A stretch of 34,694 nt of DNA from Gammaproteobacteria bacterium (GTDB taxonomy: Bacteria; Pseudomonadota; Gammaproteobacteria; Arenicellales; Poriferihabitantaceae): contig JAJDVC010000258.1 in NCBI GenBank assembly GCA_022826305.1, positions 1 to 34,694 on the forward strand, given 5' to 3'. The notes under the pieces were generated by a model. It worked only from the letters and a program-made list of their open reading frames with translations. It was not told where the DNA came from and ran no database searches. A program made the position numbers and the translations under genes. This document shows positions 9,259 to 19,019 of the stretch, piece after piece (positions within the stretch are counted from its first letter, which is position 1; each line of letters starts with the position of its first letter).

Positions 9259-10452
9259 TTAAATCGGCAGGTCCGCATTGTCCTGGTTGATGGGAACGCT
9301 CGGATATTGGTACTGCTGGACAGTGCCCCATCCCTTGCATCCCGGACATTGCCAGTGAAGCGACTGGCTCTGGAAGCCGCATTGCTTGCAATAATAGCTT
9401 TTGACGGATTGGGTCACCTGGGACAACAGTTCCGCAAGCGTGGAATAATCCCGATTCTGCCTTCCCGATGCCAGCTGACTGTTGCTCCTGATCAGTTGAT
9501 GAAGGCTCTCAATTGAAGGGAACTTTCGAACCAGGTCAACAAACAGTTTCTGCCCGGCATCTCTACCATCCTTTTCATTCGTCAACTCAACAAGAGCATT
9601 GATGATGCGTGGATCAGGAGATTTGTCGAGGGCCGATTCCAGGAACACACGCATCCCACGGAGGTCGCCCATTACCCTATAGCTGTTGCAGACATGCTCC
9701 ACCACCTCCCCGATCGCATCTGGATGCCAGTACTCGATTCCTCTCCAGATAGCGATAGCATTGACATGGTTGCCACGCATCGATTCGAGTCTTCCTGACT
9801 GGATGACAGCCCGTAGACATCTCGAGTCATGCTTGAAAGCGGATTGAATGCAGTTCTCTGCCTTATGGTTTGCACCCGCTCCGATGAAACCCTCTGCCAG
9901 TTCGCAGTATAAATGCGCAATCGTCTTCGACGACTCCTCGTTCTGCTCGCTGTTCAACTGCAGGGCAACCTTGATGGCTTTCTCCCATTCCCTTTCCTGC
10001 TCGTATATCTGAAACAGGAAGCCGTTCGCGCGTTTCGTATAGTTCTTGATCTTTCTCAGGACCAGAAAATGCTCCTCGGCGCGATCATACAAGCCTGCAC
10101 GAAAGTAATCCTGCGCAAGCTCAAACAATGCCAAGGAACGCAGTCCCTGCTCCAGATCGGTTCGCCGAAACAGATGGTAATGTATTCTGGTTGCCCGCTC
10201 CACTTCGCCCTGTCGCCGGAACAGGTTACCCAATGCCAGGTGCATCTCCACGGTGTCGGAGTCCACTTCGACAAGTTTCAGGAACAATCTTAGCGCCTCA
10301 TCCGGTTCCTCGTTAAGAATCAGATTCAGCCCCTTGAAATAGGCTTCAGGTATTTCTTTCCTGGTTCTTTTGCCGTCTTGATCATAAACAGCCATGAACC
10401 ACCCGCCGACAGCGGCCAACGGCAACAGGATTAGCAACCAGACGGGATCCAT
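9259..10452 (-). CDS. lapB: LPS assembly protein LapB (YciM)
   Basis: A cytoplasmic-membrane-anchored TPR protein. In E. coli it brings LpxC to FtsH and so limits LPS synthesis. The 397-residue protein starts with one membrane segment (MDPVWLLILLPLAAVGGWFM) followed by a charged stretch. Repeated TPR-like helices follow (for example EALRLFLKLVEVDSDTVEMHLALGNLFRRQ). It ends in a rubredoxin-type metal site: YYCKQCGF near residue 358, then CPGCKGWGT, giving four Cys. The whole layout matches the family (389 residues in E. coli). It lies 50 bp downstream of lapA, the usual arrangement. Confidence 0.95.
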   Translation of the reverse strand: MDPVWLLILLPLAAVGGWFMAVYDQDGKRTRKEIPEAYFKGLNLILNEEPDEALRLFLKLVEVDSDTVEMHLALGNLFRRQGEVERATRIHYHLFRRTDLEQGLRSLALFELAQDYFRAGLYDRAEEHFLVLRKIKNYTKRANGFLFQIYEQEREWEKAIKVALQLNSEQNEESSKTIAHLYCELAEGFIGAGANHKAENCIQSAFKHDSRCLRAVIQSGRLESMRGNHVNAIAIWRGIEYWHPDAIGEVVEHVCNSYRVMGDLRGMRVFLESALDKSPDPRIINALVELTNEKDGRDAGQKLFVDLVRKFPSIESLHQLIRSNSQLASGRQNRDYSTLAELLSQVTQSVKSYYCKQCGFQSQSLHWQCPGCKGWGTVQQYQYPSVPINQDNADLPI

Positions 10453-10502
10453 GGACTCTTGTCGGACGGGTTCGCCGATATTGTAACCAAAACCCGCCTC
10501 AA

Positions 10503-10757
10503 TCAGGATATTTTGTAGTTTTTCAACTCCCTTTTCATGCGGGTCAGATTGCGGCGGGACTTGAGCAGGGACACAGCGTTTCCCGTCATTCCAATCAGCA
10601 CTCCGAAGATCAGTGTAATCAGCAACAAGATCGAGAGCGGAATTTCTCCGTCAAAAGACAGATAGCGGATTTCAACCGCCTGGCTGTTCATGTAGGCAAA
10701 TGTCAGACCAGCCAGCGCAATGATGGAAATTACCAGCACATAAAACAGCTTGCCCAT
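10503..10757 (-). CDS. lapA: LPS assembly protein LapA (DUF1049, YciS)
   Basis: An 84-residue inner-membrane protein with two membrane spans (about residues 3-23 and 41-63) and a basic C-terminal tail (LKSRRNLTRMKRELKNYK) that is likely a short coiled coil. Size, topology and position between ihfB and lapB identify it as LapA, a partner of LapB in the FtsH/LpxC regulatory complex. The ATG at 10757 is one base after the ihfB stop codon (10759-10761), so translation is very likely coupled. Confidence 0.9.
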   Translation of the reverse strand: MGKLFYVLVISIIALAGLTFAYMNSQAVEIRYLSFDGEIPLSILLLITLIFGVLIGMTGNAVSLLKSRRNLTRMKRELKNYKIS

Positions 10758-10758
10758 A

Positions 10759-11091
10759 TCACGGGCCGACTTTCCCGCTGTTCACACGCTGCCTCAAACC
10801 TGCCCCTGGTTTGAAATGCGGTACAAATTTTGCCGGAACATGTACTCGTTCACCCGTCTTCGGGTTACGACCTATTCGGGGAGGGCGGTAATGCAGGGTC
10901 ATACTGCCAAACCCCCGGATTTCTATTCTCTCTCCATTGCTCAACGCATCGATCATCCGTTTCAGGATACTGTTTACGGCGACTTCAACATCCGTATCAG
11001 ACAACTGAGGCTGTGCCTGAGAAATGCTTGCAATCAACTCCGACTTGGTCAGCTTTGGATAGGATCCGATATCAGACAATTTTTCCACCAC
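10759..11091 (-). CDS. ihfB: Integration host factor subunit beta
   Basis: One half of the IHF heterodimer that bends DNA sharply in recombination, replication and transcription. The core matches the family: [41 protein letters not shown] (the DNA-intercalating beta arm with its Pro) and [15 protein letters not shown]. The protein is 110 residues against about 94 in E. coli. It has about 14 extra N-terminal residues ([13 protein letters not shown] before LTKSEL) and a slightly longer tail. The extension is supported by a GTG at 11091 preceded by TAGGTAAA at good spacing, and by the lack of an ATG, GTG or TTG at the standard start (that codon is CTG). It starts inside the last codons of rpsA (19-bp overlap) and is followed directly by lapA. 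Confidence 0.94.
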   Translation of the reverse strand: MVEKLSDIGSYPKLTKSELIASISQAQPQLSDTDVEVAVNSILKRMIDALSNGERIEIRGFGSMTLHYRPPRIGRNPKTGERVHVPAKFVPHFKPGAGLRQRVNSGKVGP

Positions 11092-11108
11092 AGTATTTAC
11101 CTACAAGC

Positions 11109-12785
11109 TTAACTCGATTTTTTTTCCAGCTGCGCCTTCAGTTTGTCACCCAGTGTAGCACTTCCAACGTTTGCTCCCCTAGCGTACTCCTTGGTTGCCA
11201 CTTTCTCAAGCTCCATGTCCCGAGCCTTGATGGACAGGGAAATTTTCCGGTCCTTGCGTTCCACGCTGGTAATCTTGGCCTCGATTTCATCCTCTTCCTT
11301 TAGTATGGCCCGAGCATCCTCCACCCGATCACGGGCAATCTCCGATGTCCTGAGGAAGCCTTCCACCTTGGGAGCCAGTTCAACCACTGCCCCTTTCGCA
11401 GTAACCTCCCTGACCACCCCCTTGACATTGCTACCCTTTGCATTTTCGGAAATGTAGATCAGGAAGGGATCTTCCGTGGACTGTTTCAGCCCAAGCGAGA
11501 TTCTTTCGCGGCTGGCGTCCATGGAGAGTATTACAACAGACAATTCGTCCCCCTTCTTGTATTTCGTCATCACCTCTTCACCAGGCACATCCCATGACAG
11601 GTCAGAGAGATGCACCAGACCATCAATTCCGCCATCGACCCCTATAAATACACCAAAATCGGTAATCGAACGAATCTTTCCGGTGATCACATCACCCTTT
11701 TTATGTGTCGCCGCAAACTCCTCCCATGGATTGGGGCTACATTGCTTGATGCCCAGAGAGATCCTTCTGCGTTCCGGATCGATGTCGAGGACCATTACCT
11801 CAACCTCATCTCCGATATGACAAATCTTGGCCGGATTTATATTCTTGTTTGTCCAATCCATTTCAGACAGATGGACCAGTCCCTCTACACCCTCCTCCAG
11901 TTCAACGAATGCTCCATACTCCGTCAGATTGGTAACTCTGCCGAAGAGCCGGGTGCTCACGGGATACCTTCTGACCAGATCGTTCCAGGGATCTTCTCCC
12001 AACTGCTTGAGTCCCAACGACACTCGGCACTGCTCCCGGTCAAACTTCAATACCCGGGCCTGTATTTCCTCGCCAACCGCCAGAACCTCGGATGGGTGCT
12101 TGACCCGTTTCCACGCCAGGTCGGTTATATGCAGCAAACCGTCCAGACCGCCAAGGTTGACGAAGGCGCCATAGTCGGTCAGATTCTTTACAATCCCCGT
12201 AACGACCTGCCCTTCCTGCAAGGTATCCAGAAGTTTTTCCCGCTCTTCAGACAACTCGCTTTCCAATATGGCGCGCCGTGACACGACTATGTTGTTCCGA
12301 GACTCATCAAGCTTGATGATCTTGAATTCCAGTTCACGGCCCTCTATGTATGCTGAATCCTTGATGGGACGAACATCCACCAGGGAACCCGGCAGGAATG
12401 CACGCAACCCGCTGACCTCCACGGTAAATCCTCCCTTTACCTTTCCCGTAATCGTGCCTGACACGATCTCCCCGGTCTCAAAAGCATTTTCCAGGTGCTT
12501 CCAGGCACGCGCCTTCATGGCTTTTTCCCTTGAAACGCGGGTATTTCCGTTTCCATCCTCGACCGCCTCCAGAACAACCTCCACCTGATCTCCTGCCTTG
12601 ACAGTCAATTCTCCGGATGCATTCTTGAATTCCCCTGCCGGAATTTCCGGATTGGACTTCAGCCCGACGCTGACCACAACGTAGTCGTCATTGGCCTCGA
12701 CTACATCACTAATTATGATGTTGCCGGGCTTCATCACCACCGAGTCAAGATTTTCTTTGAGTAAGGTTTCGAAATTTTCAATCAT
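11109..12785 (-). CDS. rpsA: 30S ribosomal protein S1
   Basis: Binds mRNA and helps 30S subunits load structured or weak ribosome sites. The 558-residue protein shows six successive S1 (OB-fold) repeats, approximately at residues 22-88, 106-172, 193-261, 278-348, 365-435 and 452-521. Recurrent G(A/V)FV...GLVHLS(E/D) and R(I/V)SLG(L/I)KQ motifs mark them. Length equals the E. coli protein (557). The ATG at 12785 has no proper Shine-Dalgarno sequence; a GAGGG lies about 20 nt upstream, too far away. This resembles enterobacterial rpsA, where the start region is folded and S1 represses its own translation. Downstream ihfB overlaps its 3' end. Confidence 0.97.
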   Translation of the reverse strand: MIENFETLLKENLDSVVMKPGNIIISDVVEANDDYVVVSVGLKSNPEIPAGEFKNASGELTVKAGDQVEVVLEAVEDGNGNTRVSREKAMKARAWKHLENAFETGEIVSGTITGKVKGGFTVEVSGLRAFLPGSLVDVRPIKDSAYIEGRELEFKIIKLDESRNNIVVSRRAILESELSEEREKLLDTLQEGQVVTGIVKNLTDYGAFVNLGGLDGLLHITDLAWKRVKHPSEVLAVGEEIQARVLKFDREQCRVSLGLKQLGEDPWNDLVRRYPVSTRLFGRVTNLTEYGAFVELEEGVEGLVHLSEMDWTNKNINPAKICHIGDEVEVMVLDIDPERRRISLGIKQCSPNPWEEFAATHKKGDVITGKIRSITDFGVFIGVDGGIDGLVHLSDLSWDVPGEEVMTKYKKGDELSVVILSMDASRERISLGLKQSTEDPFLIYISENAKGSNVKGVVREVTAKGAVVELAPKVEGFLRTSEIARDRVEDARAILKEEDEIEAKITSVERKDRKISLSIKARDMELEKVATKEYARGANVGSATLGDKLKAQLEKKSS

Positions 12786-13040
12786 GTTAGTAATGACGCA
12801 CTACCCTCTTGTCACAGCCAGCACTCCCCATCCATGGTTCTGGTGATGAGAAACGCTCTCTGGAACGTAGGGTCTGATGTGCGAACTTGTAAAGGTTGTT
12901 AGGATGGTATCAAAGTTAACATCTCCCGACACTGCAGGTTTCCACCACAGTACGGGCACATAACCAAGCAGTTATGTCGAATAGTAACAACAAACTGTTT
13001 GGGAACATAGTCTTACATAAAGCAAACGGTCAAGAAACCT
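12786..13040 (-). promoter_or_regulatory. rpsA promoter and long leader (candidate S1 autoregulation site)
   Basis: The 255-bp gap between cmk and rpsA holds a good sigma-70-like promoter on the minus strand. TTGACC (13028-13033) and TATGTT (13004-13009) are separated by 18 bp. Transcription would start near 12997, giving a leader of about 210 nt. Just inside the leader is a perfect 7-bp stem, ACATAAC at 12958-12964 with GTTATGT at 12971-12977 and a 6-nt loop. The absence of a Shine-Dalgarno before the rpsA ATG, plus a long leader, is the pattern expected for S1 self-repression. The promoter is read from sequence; the regulation is inferred from E. coli. Confidence 0.5.
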
Positions 13041-13703
13041 TCAAGTTCCACGACATCTGTCGGCTTCCTTCAAAATCGTGGCCACGACTTCTTCCACTTC
13101 CAGATCCGAGGTATCCAGTATCAACGCATCATCTACAGCTTTCAGGGGAGATGCGGCACGATTCCTGTCGCGCTCGTCCCGCTCATCAATTGTCCTGGAA
13201 AGCGCCGACAGTGTAACGTCGAATCCTTTATCTTTCAACTGTTTAAAGCGTCGTTTTGCCCTTTCCTCAACACTTGCCGTAAGAAATATCTTGCAATCGG
13301 CATTCGGAAACACAACGCTCGCCATATCACGTCCCTCGGCGACCAGCCCGGGCATGCGGGCCTGATCTCTCTGCCAGACAAGCAACTTCTCCCTGACTTG
13401 CGGAATCTGCGCCACGATGGAAGCCGCCTTCCCTGCCTGCTCGGTACGAATCACATCTTCGACTACAATACCCTTCAGCAGGACCTCGCCATCAGTGAAT
13501 GCAATGTCCAGGCACTGAATCAGATCAAGCAGTTGACCGATATCTTCAAGATTGACCTGTCGGTCCCTTGCCAAATGTCCAAGTACGCGGTACACGGCCC
13601 CGCTATCCATGTAATGCCAGCCCAAACGACATGCTATCGCCTGGGATACTGCTCCCTTGCCTGAGCCACTTGGTCCGTCAATTGCAATAACCGGAACGCT
13701 CAT
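13041..13703 (-). CDS. cmk: Cytidylate kinase
   Basis: Phosphorylates CMP and dCMP to the diphosphates for nucleotide recycling. The 220-residue protein starts MSVPVIAIDGPSGSGKG, with the Walker A loop. It continues with YMDSGAVYR (nucleotide-binding region) and GLVAEGRDMASVVFPNADCKIFLTAS, which contains the family GRD motif. Toward the end are RDERDRNRAASPLKAVDDALILDTS. The frame is open 10 codons further (13733), overlapping aroA. The ATG at 13703 is preceded by GGGA at proper spacing and fits the family N-terminus. It sits in the conserved aroA-cmk-rpsA order. Confidence 0.96.
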   Translation of the reverse strand: MSVPVIAIDGPSGSGKGAVSQAIACRLGWHYMDSGAVYRVLGHLARDRQVNLEDIGQLLDLIQCLDIAFTDGEVLLKGIVVEDVIRTEQAGKAASIVAQIPQVREKLLVWQRDQARMPGLVAEGRDMASVVFPNADCKIFLTASVEERAKRRFKQLKDKGFDVTLSALSRTIDERDERDRNRAASPLKAVDDALILDTSDLEVEEVVATILKEADRCRGT

Positions 13704-13722
13704 GCAAATCCCAGGTCCCACT

Positions 13723-15072
13723 TCATTCGTCATGCACCGTTATGTTCATGCCACAACTCTTGCCCAGGACAGGAAATTCTGGAAACGATGTGGATACATT
13801 CGCACAATCAACAACGTCAACCGGTCCTTCGGCCACCAGACCCGCCAGAGAAAATGCCATGGCAATCCGGTGGTCTCCAAAACTGTTGACCGTCCCCGAC
13901 TGAAATTTTCCGCCAACGATCCTCATGCCATCAGGAAATTCCCGGGCCTGAATCCCGAGTACCCTGAGCCCTTCCACCACTGCCGCAATCCGGTCGCTTT
14001 CCTTGACCCTGAGTTCCGATGCGCCCCGAATCACCGTTTCTCCATGTGCACAGGCAGCTGCGACGGCAATGGCAGGAATTTCATCGATGGCCAGAATGAC
14101 ATCTTCACCGTCAAGATTGCAACCTGTCAGTTCCGAATGCATTACCCGGATATCCGCAACAGGCTCTCCCCCTGCCTCTCCTGCATTTTCTGTTTCGATG
14201 CGCCCTCCCATGCGCCGGACGACATCCAGAATACCGCTACGACTAGGATTGATGCCTACCTTTTCAAGCACTACTTCGCTACCCTCCGTAATCAGGGTCG
14301 CAACAATGAAAAAAGCGGCGGATGACAAGTCAGCCGGAATATCGATGTCCTGTCCGGTCAATCGGCCGCCGCCCCGCAACTGCGCCAACCCGCGTGACCA
14401 CTTCACCGCGTATCCGAACCCGGACAACATGCGTTCCGTGTGATCCCGGGTCCAGCCCCGCTCAATCACCGACACCTTTCCTTCAGCATACAGTCCGGCC
14501 AGGAGTATGGAAGACTTGACCTGAGCAGACGCCACTGGCGCATGATAGATGATTCCTGACAACCGGTTGACAGGGCTGATCTCGAGGGGAGGCTTACCCG
14601 ATTCCGAAACTATGGATGCTCCCATGTCCGTCAACGGGGCAATGATTCTTGACATGGGACGTGCAGACAGGGATGCATCACCTTTCAGTACGCAGGGGAA
14701 ACTCTGGGCGCTCAGCAATCCTGCAAGCAATCTGAATGCGGTGCCTGAATTGCCGAGATCAAGGTCGGCATCCGGTTCTCGAAGTCCGTGCAGACCAACT
14801 CCCTCAACCGTAAACACCCTGTCCCGATCATCGTGTGCGGATGAGATCATGACCCCCATCTGACGAAAGGCGGCAACAGTCGCCATTACATCGCCACCCA
14901 TCAGCAAACCCCGGATCCGGGTTGTTCCCTCTGCTATAGCCCCGAGTATTACAGCACGGTGTGATATCGACTTGTCACCCGCCACCCTATGACGTCCATG
15001 AAGATTTGCTGACGGGGCACAATGAAAGCGCATTGATCGGCTGGAAGGATAGGGGGTGGCGTCTTTTAACAT
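13723..15072 (-). CDS. aroA: 3-phosphoshikimate 1-carboxyvinyltransferase (EPSP synthase)
   Basis: Joins PEP and shikimate-3-phosphate in the shikimate pathway. The 449-residue protein contains VAGDKSISHRA (substrate loop), DLGNSGTAFRLLAGLL, GDASLSARPM, ASAQVKSSILLAGL, TRDHTERML, ELRVKESDR and FGDHRIAMAF. The combination GDKS, SAQxK and RxHxE is the class II style of this enzyme, also seen in the EPSP half of Pseudomonas TyrA-AroA fusions. The fourth class II motif (NxTR) reads NPSR. The glycine of the GNSGTA loop is retained. An ATG at 15033 (MRFHCAPS...) matches homologue N-termini as well as or better than the one at 15072; neither has a clear ribosome site. It is followed by cmk 19 bp later. 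Confidence 0.95.
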   Translation of the reverse strand: MLKDATPYPSSRSMRFHCAPSANLHGRHRVAGDKSISHRAVILGAIAEGTTRIRGLLMGGDVMATVAAFRQMGVMISSAHDDRDRVFTVEGVGLHGLREPDADLDLGNSGTAFRLLAGLLSAQSFPCVLKGDASLSARPMSRIIAPLTDMGASIVSESGKPPLEISPVNRLSGIIYHAPVASAQVKSSILLAGLYAEGKVSVIERGWTRDHTERMLSGFGYAVKWSRGLAQLRGGGRLTGQDIDIPADLSSAAFFIVATLITEGSEVVLEKVGINPSRSGILDVVRRMGGRIETENAGEAGGEPVADIRVMHSELTGCNLDGEDVILAIDEIPAIAVAAACAHGETVIRGASELRVKESDRIAAVVEGLRVLGIQAREFPDGMRIVGGKFQSGTVNSFGDHRIAMAFSLAGLVAEGPVDVVDCANVSTSFPEFPVLGKSCGMNITVHDE

Positions 15073-15255
15073 ATATTGACGTCATATTCCAATTTGCAGG
15101 AATACTCTCCTGCATTGTCCGGATGAGGGCTTCCACATGTCATTACAGTTCCAGATTGCTCCTCAAGAAACCAGCTTGCAGGACGCACCAGGTCTCCCGG
15201 TCATAAAGATCGGATGACCTGATCTCAACGATCCGGTACACGATTCCAGGCAGGA
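15073..15255. other. Gap between pheA and aroA without a gene; small hairpin
   Basis: No ORF with family resemblance is seen here. In related genomes hisC and tyrA commonly occupy this position between pheA and aroA, and I can find no trace of either. The only structure noticed is TGCAGGA (15095-15101) paired with TCCTGCA (15108-15114) over a 6-nt loop, just upstream of aroA. Confidence 0.5.
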
Positions 15256-16371
15256 TTACACAGACCTGGGATAAGAACCCAGAACATTGAGAAATGCCGC
15301 TTCACGCTCCAGAAGCTCCAGTGCCGTCATGACCGGCACGTCATCCCGATGCCCGATCACATCAATAAAGAACAGGTACTCCCCGTGTCTATTCCTTGAC
15401 GGATGAGATTCAAGCTTGGTCATGTCGATCCCGCAATCCGATACTATCTGCAATAGATCCAGCAACGCACCCGGCCTGTTCTTTGAGGCAATGATCAGAC
15501 TGGTCTTGTCGTCCCCGCTCGGTGGAGTCAGGCGATCCGAAAGCACAAGAAACCGCGTTGTGTTTCCCGGTTTGTCTTCAATATTGCGGCACAGTATGTC
15601 TATATCATAATGATCAGCCGCAGCCTCTCCGGCAACTGCCGCCGTACCCGGTTCTTCTGCAGCCATGAGCGCGGCCGTGGCGTTGCTCCCTACCGGAACA
15701 GTTCTGGCCCAGGAGCAGTTTCTGCCCAGCCATCCCCTGCATTGACCGAGTGACTGGGTGTGGGCATAGACATGCTTCACATCCTTGAGTCGTTTCTCGT
15801 TTGAAAGCAGCGCGTGGTGGATCTGCAGATATACTTCTCCGCAAATTGACAGATCGGTATCAATCAGGTGATCCAGGGTCCTGGAAACCCCGCCCTCCGT
15901 TGAGTTGTCAATCGGGACTACCGACAGGTCAGTCTTCCCCGACTCGGTAGACCTGAACAGGTCATCCATGGACAGACAATCGGAAATGCTTATCTGGCTA
16001 CCCAGCAACTCCCGGGCAGCAGCCTCTGTATAGGTGCCCCGGGGACCAAGCACACAGACTCTCAACCGTGATTCCATGCCGCGCGTTATGGAAACAACTT
16101 CCCGGAACAATGGCACAATCTCGTCGTCAGGCAAGGTCCTGGAAACCCCTTCATGCAGGTGACGTGCTTCGGAATTCAGTGTCAGCAACCTCCGAATAAT
16201 CTGCGCTTCGCGCTCGGGATGATAGTAATCCGGATTCATGTCCCGCGATTTCAGTTCGCCGATCCGGCGGGCAATCCCGATCCGGCGATTTACCAACTGG
16301 AGGATTTCCCTGTCTATCGGCGCTATCTGATGACAGCCGTTCCCAGGCGACGATCCGATCGTAGGACTCAT
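15256..16371 (-). CDS. pheA: Bifunctional chorismate mutase / prephenate dehydratase (P-protein)
   Basis: Converts chorismate to prephenate and then phenylpyruvate for phenylalanine synthesis. The 371-residue protein has an AroQ-type mutase domain in the first ~90 residues (APIDREILQLVNRRIGIARRIGELK, YYHPEREAQII). The dehydratase domain follows, beginning RVCVLGPRGTYTEAAA, with IDNSTEGGVSRTLDHL, HAL and the catalytic NTTRFLVL. A C-terminal ACT domain contains KTSLIIASKNRPGALLDLL and LESHPSRNRHGEYLFFID. The phenylalanine-binding ESRP motif reads ESHP here, so feedback control could differ. The ATG at 16371 has an AGG upstream and avoids overlap with gyrA; the frame is open to 16476. It follows gyrA by 38 bp. 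Confidence 0.95.
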   Translation of the reverse strand: MSPTIGSSPGNGCHQIAPIDREILQLVNRRIGIARRIGELKSRDMNPDYYHPEREAQIIRRLLTLNSEARHLHEGVSRTLPDDEIVPLFREVVSITRGMESRLRVCVLGPRGTYTEAAARELLGSQISISDCLSMDDLFRSTESGKTDLSVVPIDNSTEGGVSRTLDHLIDTDLSICGEVYLQIHHALLSNEKRLKDVKHVYAHTQSLGQCRGWLGRNCSWARTVPVGSNATAALMAAEEPGTAAVAGEAAADHYDIDILCRNIEDKPGNTTRFLVLSDRLTPPSGDDKTSLIIASKNRPGALLDLLQIVSDCGIDMTKLESHPSRNRHGEYLFFIDVIGHRDDVPVMTALELLEREAAFLNVLGSYPRSV

Positions 16372-16409
16372 ATTGCCTGTCCGGACATGACGCGAATACC
16401 AGCCGTTGT

Positions 16410-19019
16410 TCAGTGGAGCGGTCCTTGAGGTCCAGACTCCTCCATATCGTCCTTGTCTGGATCGACGATCTTGCACACGCCGACAAGGCTCGCCCCATCA
16501 TCCAGAGAAATCAGCCTGACCCCCTGGGTATTGCGTTGCAGAACCGAAATCTCGGAGACCCGTGTACGAATCAATATGCCGTCCGTGGTAATCAGTATCA
16601 CCTCGTCTTGTATGCCTACGATCCCTGCATTGATCAGCTTCCCGTTACGACCGGCCGTCTTGATCGCTATTACCCCTTGTGCCCCCCGGCGCTTCCTTGG
16701 AAAATCGGCCACCGGAGTTCTTTTTCCGTAACCATTAACCGTACTGACCAGCATCGCCGGCTCCTCGGAGGTATCCGGCATCGGTTCCCCGTTCCCTGGC
16801 GAACATGACATCAGGGATATTACCTGCTGACCCGCCTTGAGCCCGATCCCGCGCACCCCTCTTGTCGCTCTCCCCAGAACCCGAACATCCTGCTCGGAAA
16901 AGCGGCAAACCTTGCCCGCATCAGTCGCCAGCAGAATATCCTGCCGACCATCCGTGATCGTCACACCAATCAGGTAGTCTCCTTCCTGCAGCACGACGGC
17001 CCGCAGCCCTATGCTCCTGGGTCTTGAGAAATCAGTCAATCGGCACTTCTTGACAACTCCCCGGGACGTCGCCATGAATATGAAATGATTCTCATCGTAC
17101 TCCTTGACCGGCAGTATGGCCGTAACCGACTCGTCGCTTCCAAGCGGCAACAGATTCACCAGCGGCCTGCCTCGGGCATGACGACCTGCCTGCGGAAACT
17201 GAAACGCCCGCAGCCAATAGACCTTCCCGGAGTCTGAAAAACACAGAATCGTGTCATGCGAATTGACCACGAACATCTGATTGACAAAATCCTCTTCCTT
17301 CGTTCGTGTCGCAATCTTGCCCCTTCCCCCACGTCTTTGTGCAGAATACTCGGCTATCGGCTGAGACTTCACATAACCCGCATGAGACATGGTTATGACG
17401 ACATCCTCTTCCGGTATCAGGTCTTCCATCGAGAAATCCAGTTCACCCTCGATGATCTCAGTGCGCCTGTCATCCGCATACTGATCACGAACAGCCTGCA
17501 GTTCTCCCCGGATCACCTCCACCAAACGGTCCGGGTTCTGCAACACCTCCAGAAGCGCCAGAATATCTCCAATTACATCGGAGTACTCCTTGACGATCTT
17601 TTCCTGCTCAAGGCCAGTCAGTCGATGCAACCTCATGTCCAGAATCGCCTGGGACTGTGCCGCAGACAACCTGTATCCATGCTCTGTCAGTCCGAATCCC
17701 TCGTCCAGCCAGTCCGGACGAGACAGGCTGGGATCACTGCGTGACAGCATCTCCGCCACCACACCGGAAGTCCACAATTGTGCAAGAAGCCGTTCCTTGG
17801 CCTCTGCTGAAGACGGGGATGCCTTGATCAGGGCTATAACCGTATCGATGTTGGCGAGCGCTACCGCCAGTCCCTCCAGAATATGGATTCGTTCCCTGGC
17901 CTTGGCCAGATCGAAAATTGCCCTGCGGGTCACTACTTCCCTACGATGAGCAACATATTCGGCAAGCGCTTCCTTCAGACTGAAAATCCGCGGCTGATTC
18001 CCGGTCAGAGCGACCATGTTGATTCCGAACACGGTCTGCATGCTGGTATGCCTGAACAGGTTGTTCAGCACAACATCCTCCTGCTCTCCGCGCTTCAATT
18101 CAATCACCATCCGCATCCCTGACTTGTCTGATTCATCACGTATTGCCGAAATGCCTTCAACACGCTTGTTGCGAACCAGATCGGCAATCTCTTCCATCAG
18201 CCGGGCCTTGTTGACCTGATAGGGCAATTCGCTCACGATAATGGCGTTCCTGTCACCCCGGACCGATTCAAAGTGGGTGCGGGCGCGAATCACCACCCTT
18301 CCCCTTCCGGTTTCATACGCCTGGATTATGCCGCTCTTGCCATTGATAATCCCCGCAGTGGGGAAATCCGGTCCAGGCACATGCTTCATCAACTCGGCAA
18401 CAGTAACCTCGGGATTGTCGATCAACGCCAAACAGGCGTCGATTATCTCTGCGAGATTATGTGGCGGAACATTGGTAGCCATGCCCACGGCAATACCGGC
18501 AGAACCGTTGACCAGAAAGTTGGGCACCCGACTTGGAAGGACCAGGGGCTGGGTTTCCGTCTCATCGTAGTTGGGACCGAAATCAACCGTATCCTTGTCA
18601 AGATCGGCCAACAGTTCATGCGCCACCCTGGCGAGTCTTATTTCCGTGTATCGCATGGCAGCTGGGGGGTCTCCGTCAACCGAACCGAAGTTTCCCTGCC
18701 CATCTATCAGCATGTAACGCATTGAGAAGTTCTGCGCCATACGCACGATCGTGTCATAGACCGCCGTGTCCCCGTGAGGGTGGTATTTCCCGATCACATC
18801 CCCCACGATCCGCGCAGATTTCTTGTATGGCTTGTTCCAGTCGTTGCCAAGCTCGAACATGGCATAGAGCACTCTCCTGTGAACAGGCTTCAGCCCATCC
18901 CTGATGTCAGGAAGAGCCCGACCCACGATCACGCTCATCGCGTAATCCAGATAGGATTGCCTCATCTCCTTTTCGAGATTGGCAGGCAACGTCTGCCGGG
19001 CAAAACTGCCTTCGCTCAT
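16410..19019 (-). CDS. gyrA: DNA gyrase subunit A
   Basis: The DNA-cleaving subunit of the type II topoisomerase that introduces negative supercoils. The 869-residue protein (E. coli 875) starts with [37 protein letters not shown]. The quinolone-determining region reads [10 protein letters not shown] (residues 80-89), with Thr at the E. coli Ser83 position, as in wild-type Pseudomonas. The catalytic tyrosine is Tyr124 in AAMRYTE. The C-terminal DNA-wrapping beta-pinwheel begins with the GyrA box QRRGGRGK near residue 560 and is followed by repeated blades such as [21 protein letters not shown]. The tail is acidic ([11 protein letters not shown]). pheA follows directly. Confidence 0.97.
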   Translation of the reverse strand: MSEGSFARQTLPANLEKEMRQSYLDYAMSVIVGRALPDIRDGLKPVHRRVLYAMFELGNDWNKPYKKSARIVGDVIGKYHPHGDTAVYDTIVRMAQNFSMRYMLIDGQGNFGSVDGDPPAAMRYTEIRLARVAHELLADLDKDTVDFGPNYDETETQPLVLPSRVPNFLVNGSAGIAVGMATNVPPHNLAEIIDACLALIDNPEVTVAELMKHVPGPDFPTAGIINGKSGIIQAYETGRGRVVIRARTHFESVRGDRNAIIVSELPYQVNKARLMEEIADLVRNKRVEGISAIRDESDKSGMRMVIELKRGEQEDVVLNNLFRHTSMQTVFGINMVALTGNQPRIFSLKEALAEYVAHRREVVTRRAIFDLAKARERIHILEGLAVALANIDTVIALIKASPSSAEAKERLLAQLWTSGVVAEMLSRSDPSLSRPDWLDEGFGLTEHGYRLSAAQSQAILDMRLHRLTGLEQEKIVKEYSDVIGDILALLEVLQNPDRLVEVIRGELQAVRDQYADDRRTEIIEGELDFSMEDLIPEEDVVITMSHAGYVKSQPIAEYSAQRRGGRGKIATRTKEEDFVNQMFVVNSHDTILCFSDSGKVYWLRAFQFPQAGRHARGRPLVNLLPLGSDESVTAILPVKEYDENHFIFMATSRGVVKKCRLTDFSRPRSIGLRAVVLQEGDYLIGVTITDGRQDILLATDAGKVCRFSEQDVRVLGRATRGVRGIGLKAGQQVISLMSCSPGNGEPMPDTSEEPAMLVSTVNGYGKRTPVADFPRKRRGAQGVIAIKTAGRNGKLINAGIVGIQDEVILITTDGILIRTRVSEISVLQRNTQGVRLISLDDGASLVGVCKIVDPDKDDMEESGPQGPLH

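Noticed and set aside
13657-14325. 222-codon rightward ORF
   Set aside because: Antisense to aroA, no motifs.
18740-18790. Quinolone-resistance change in GyrA (Thr at the Ser83 position)
   Set aside because: Thr is the wild-type residue in Pseudomonas-type gyrases, and the Asp at the 87 position is kept.
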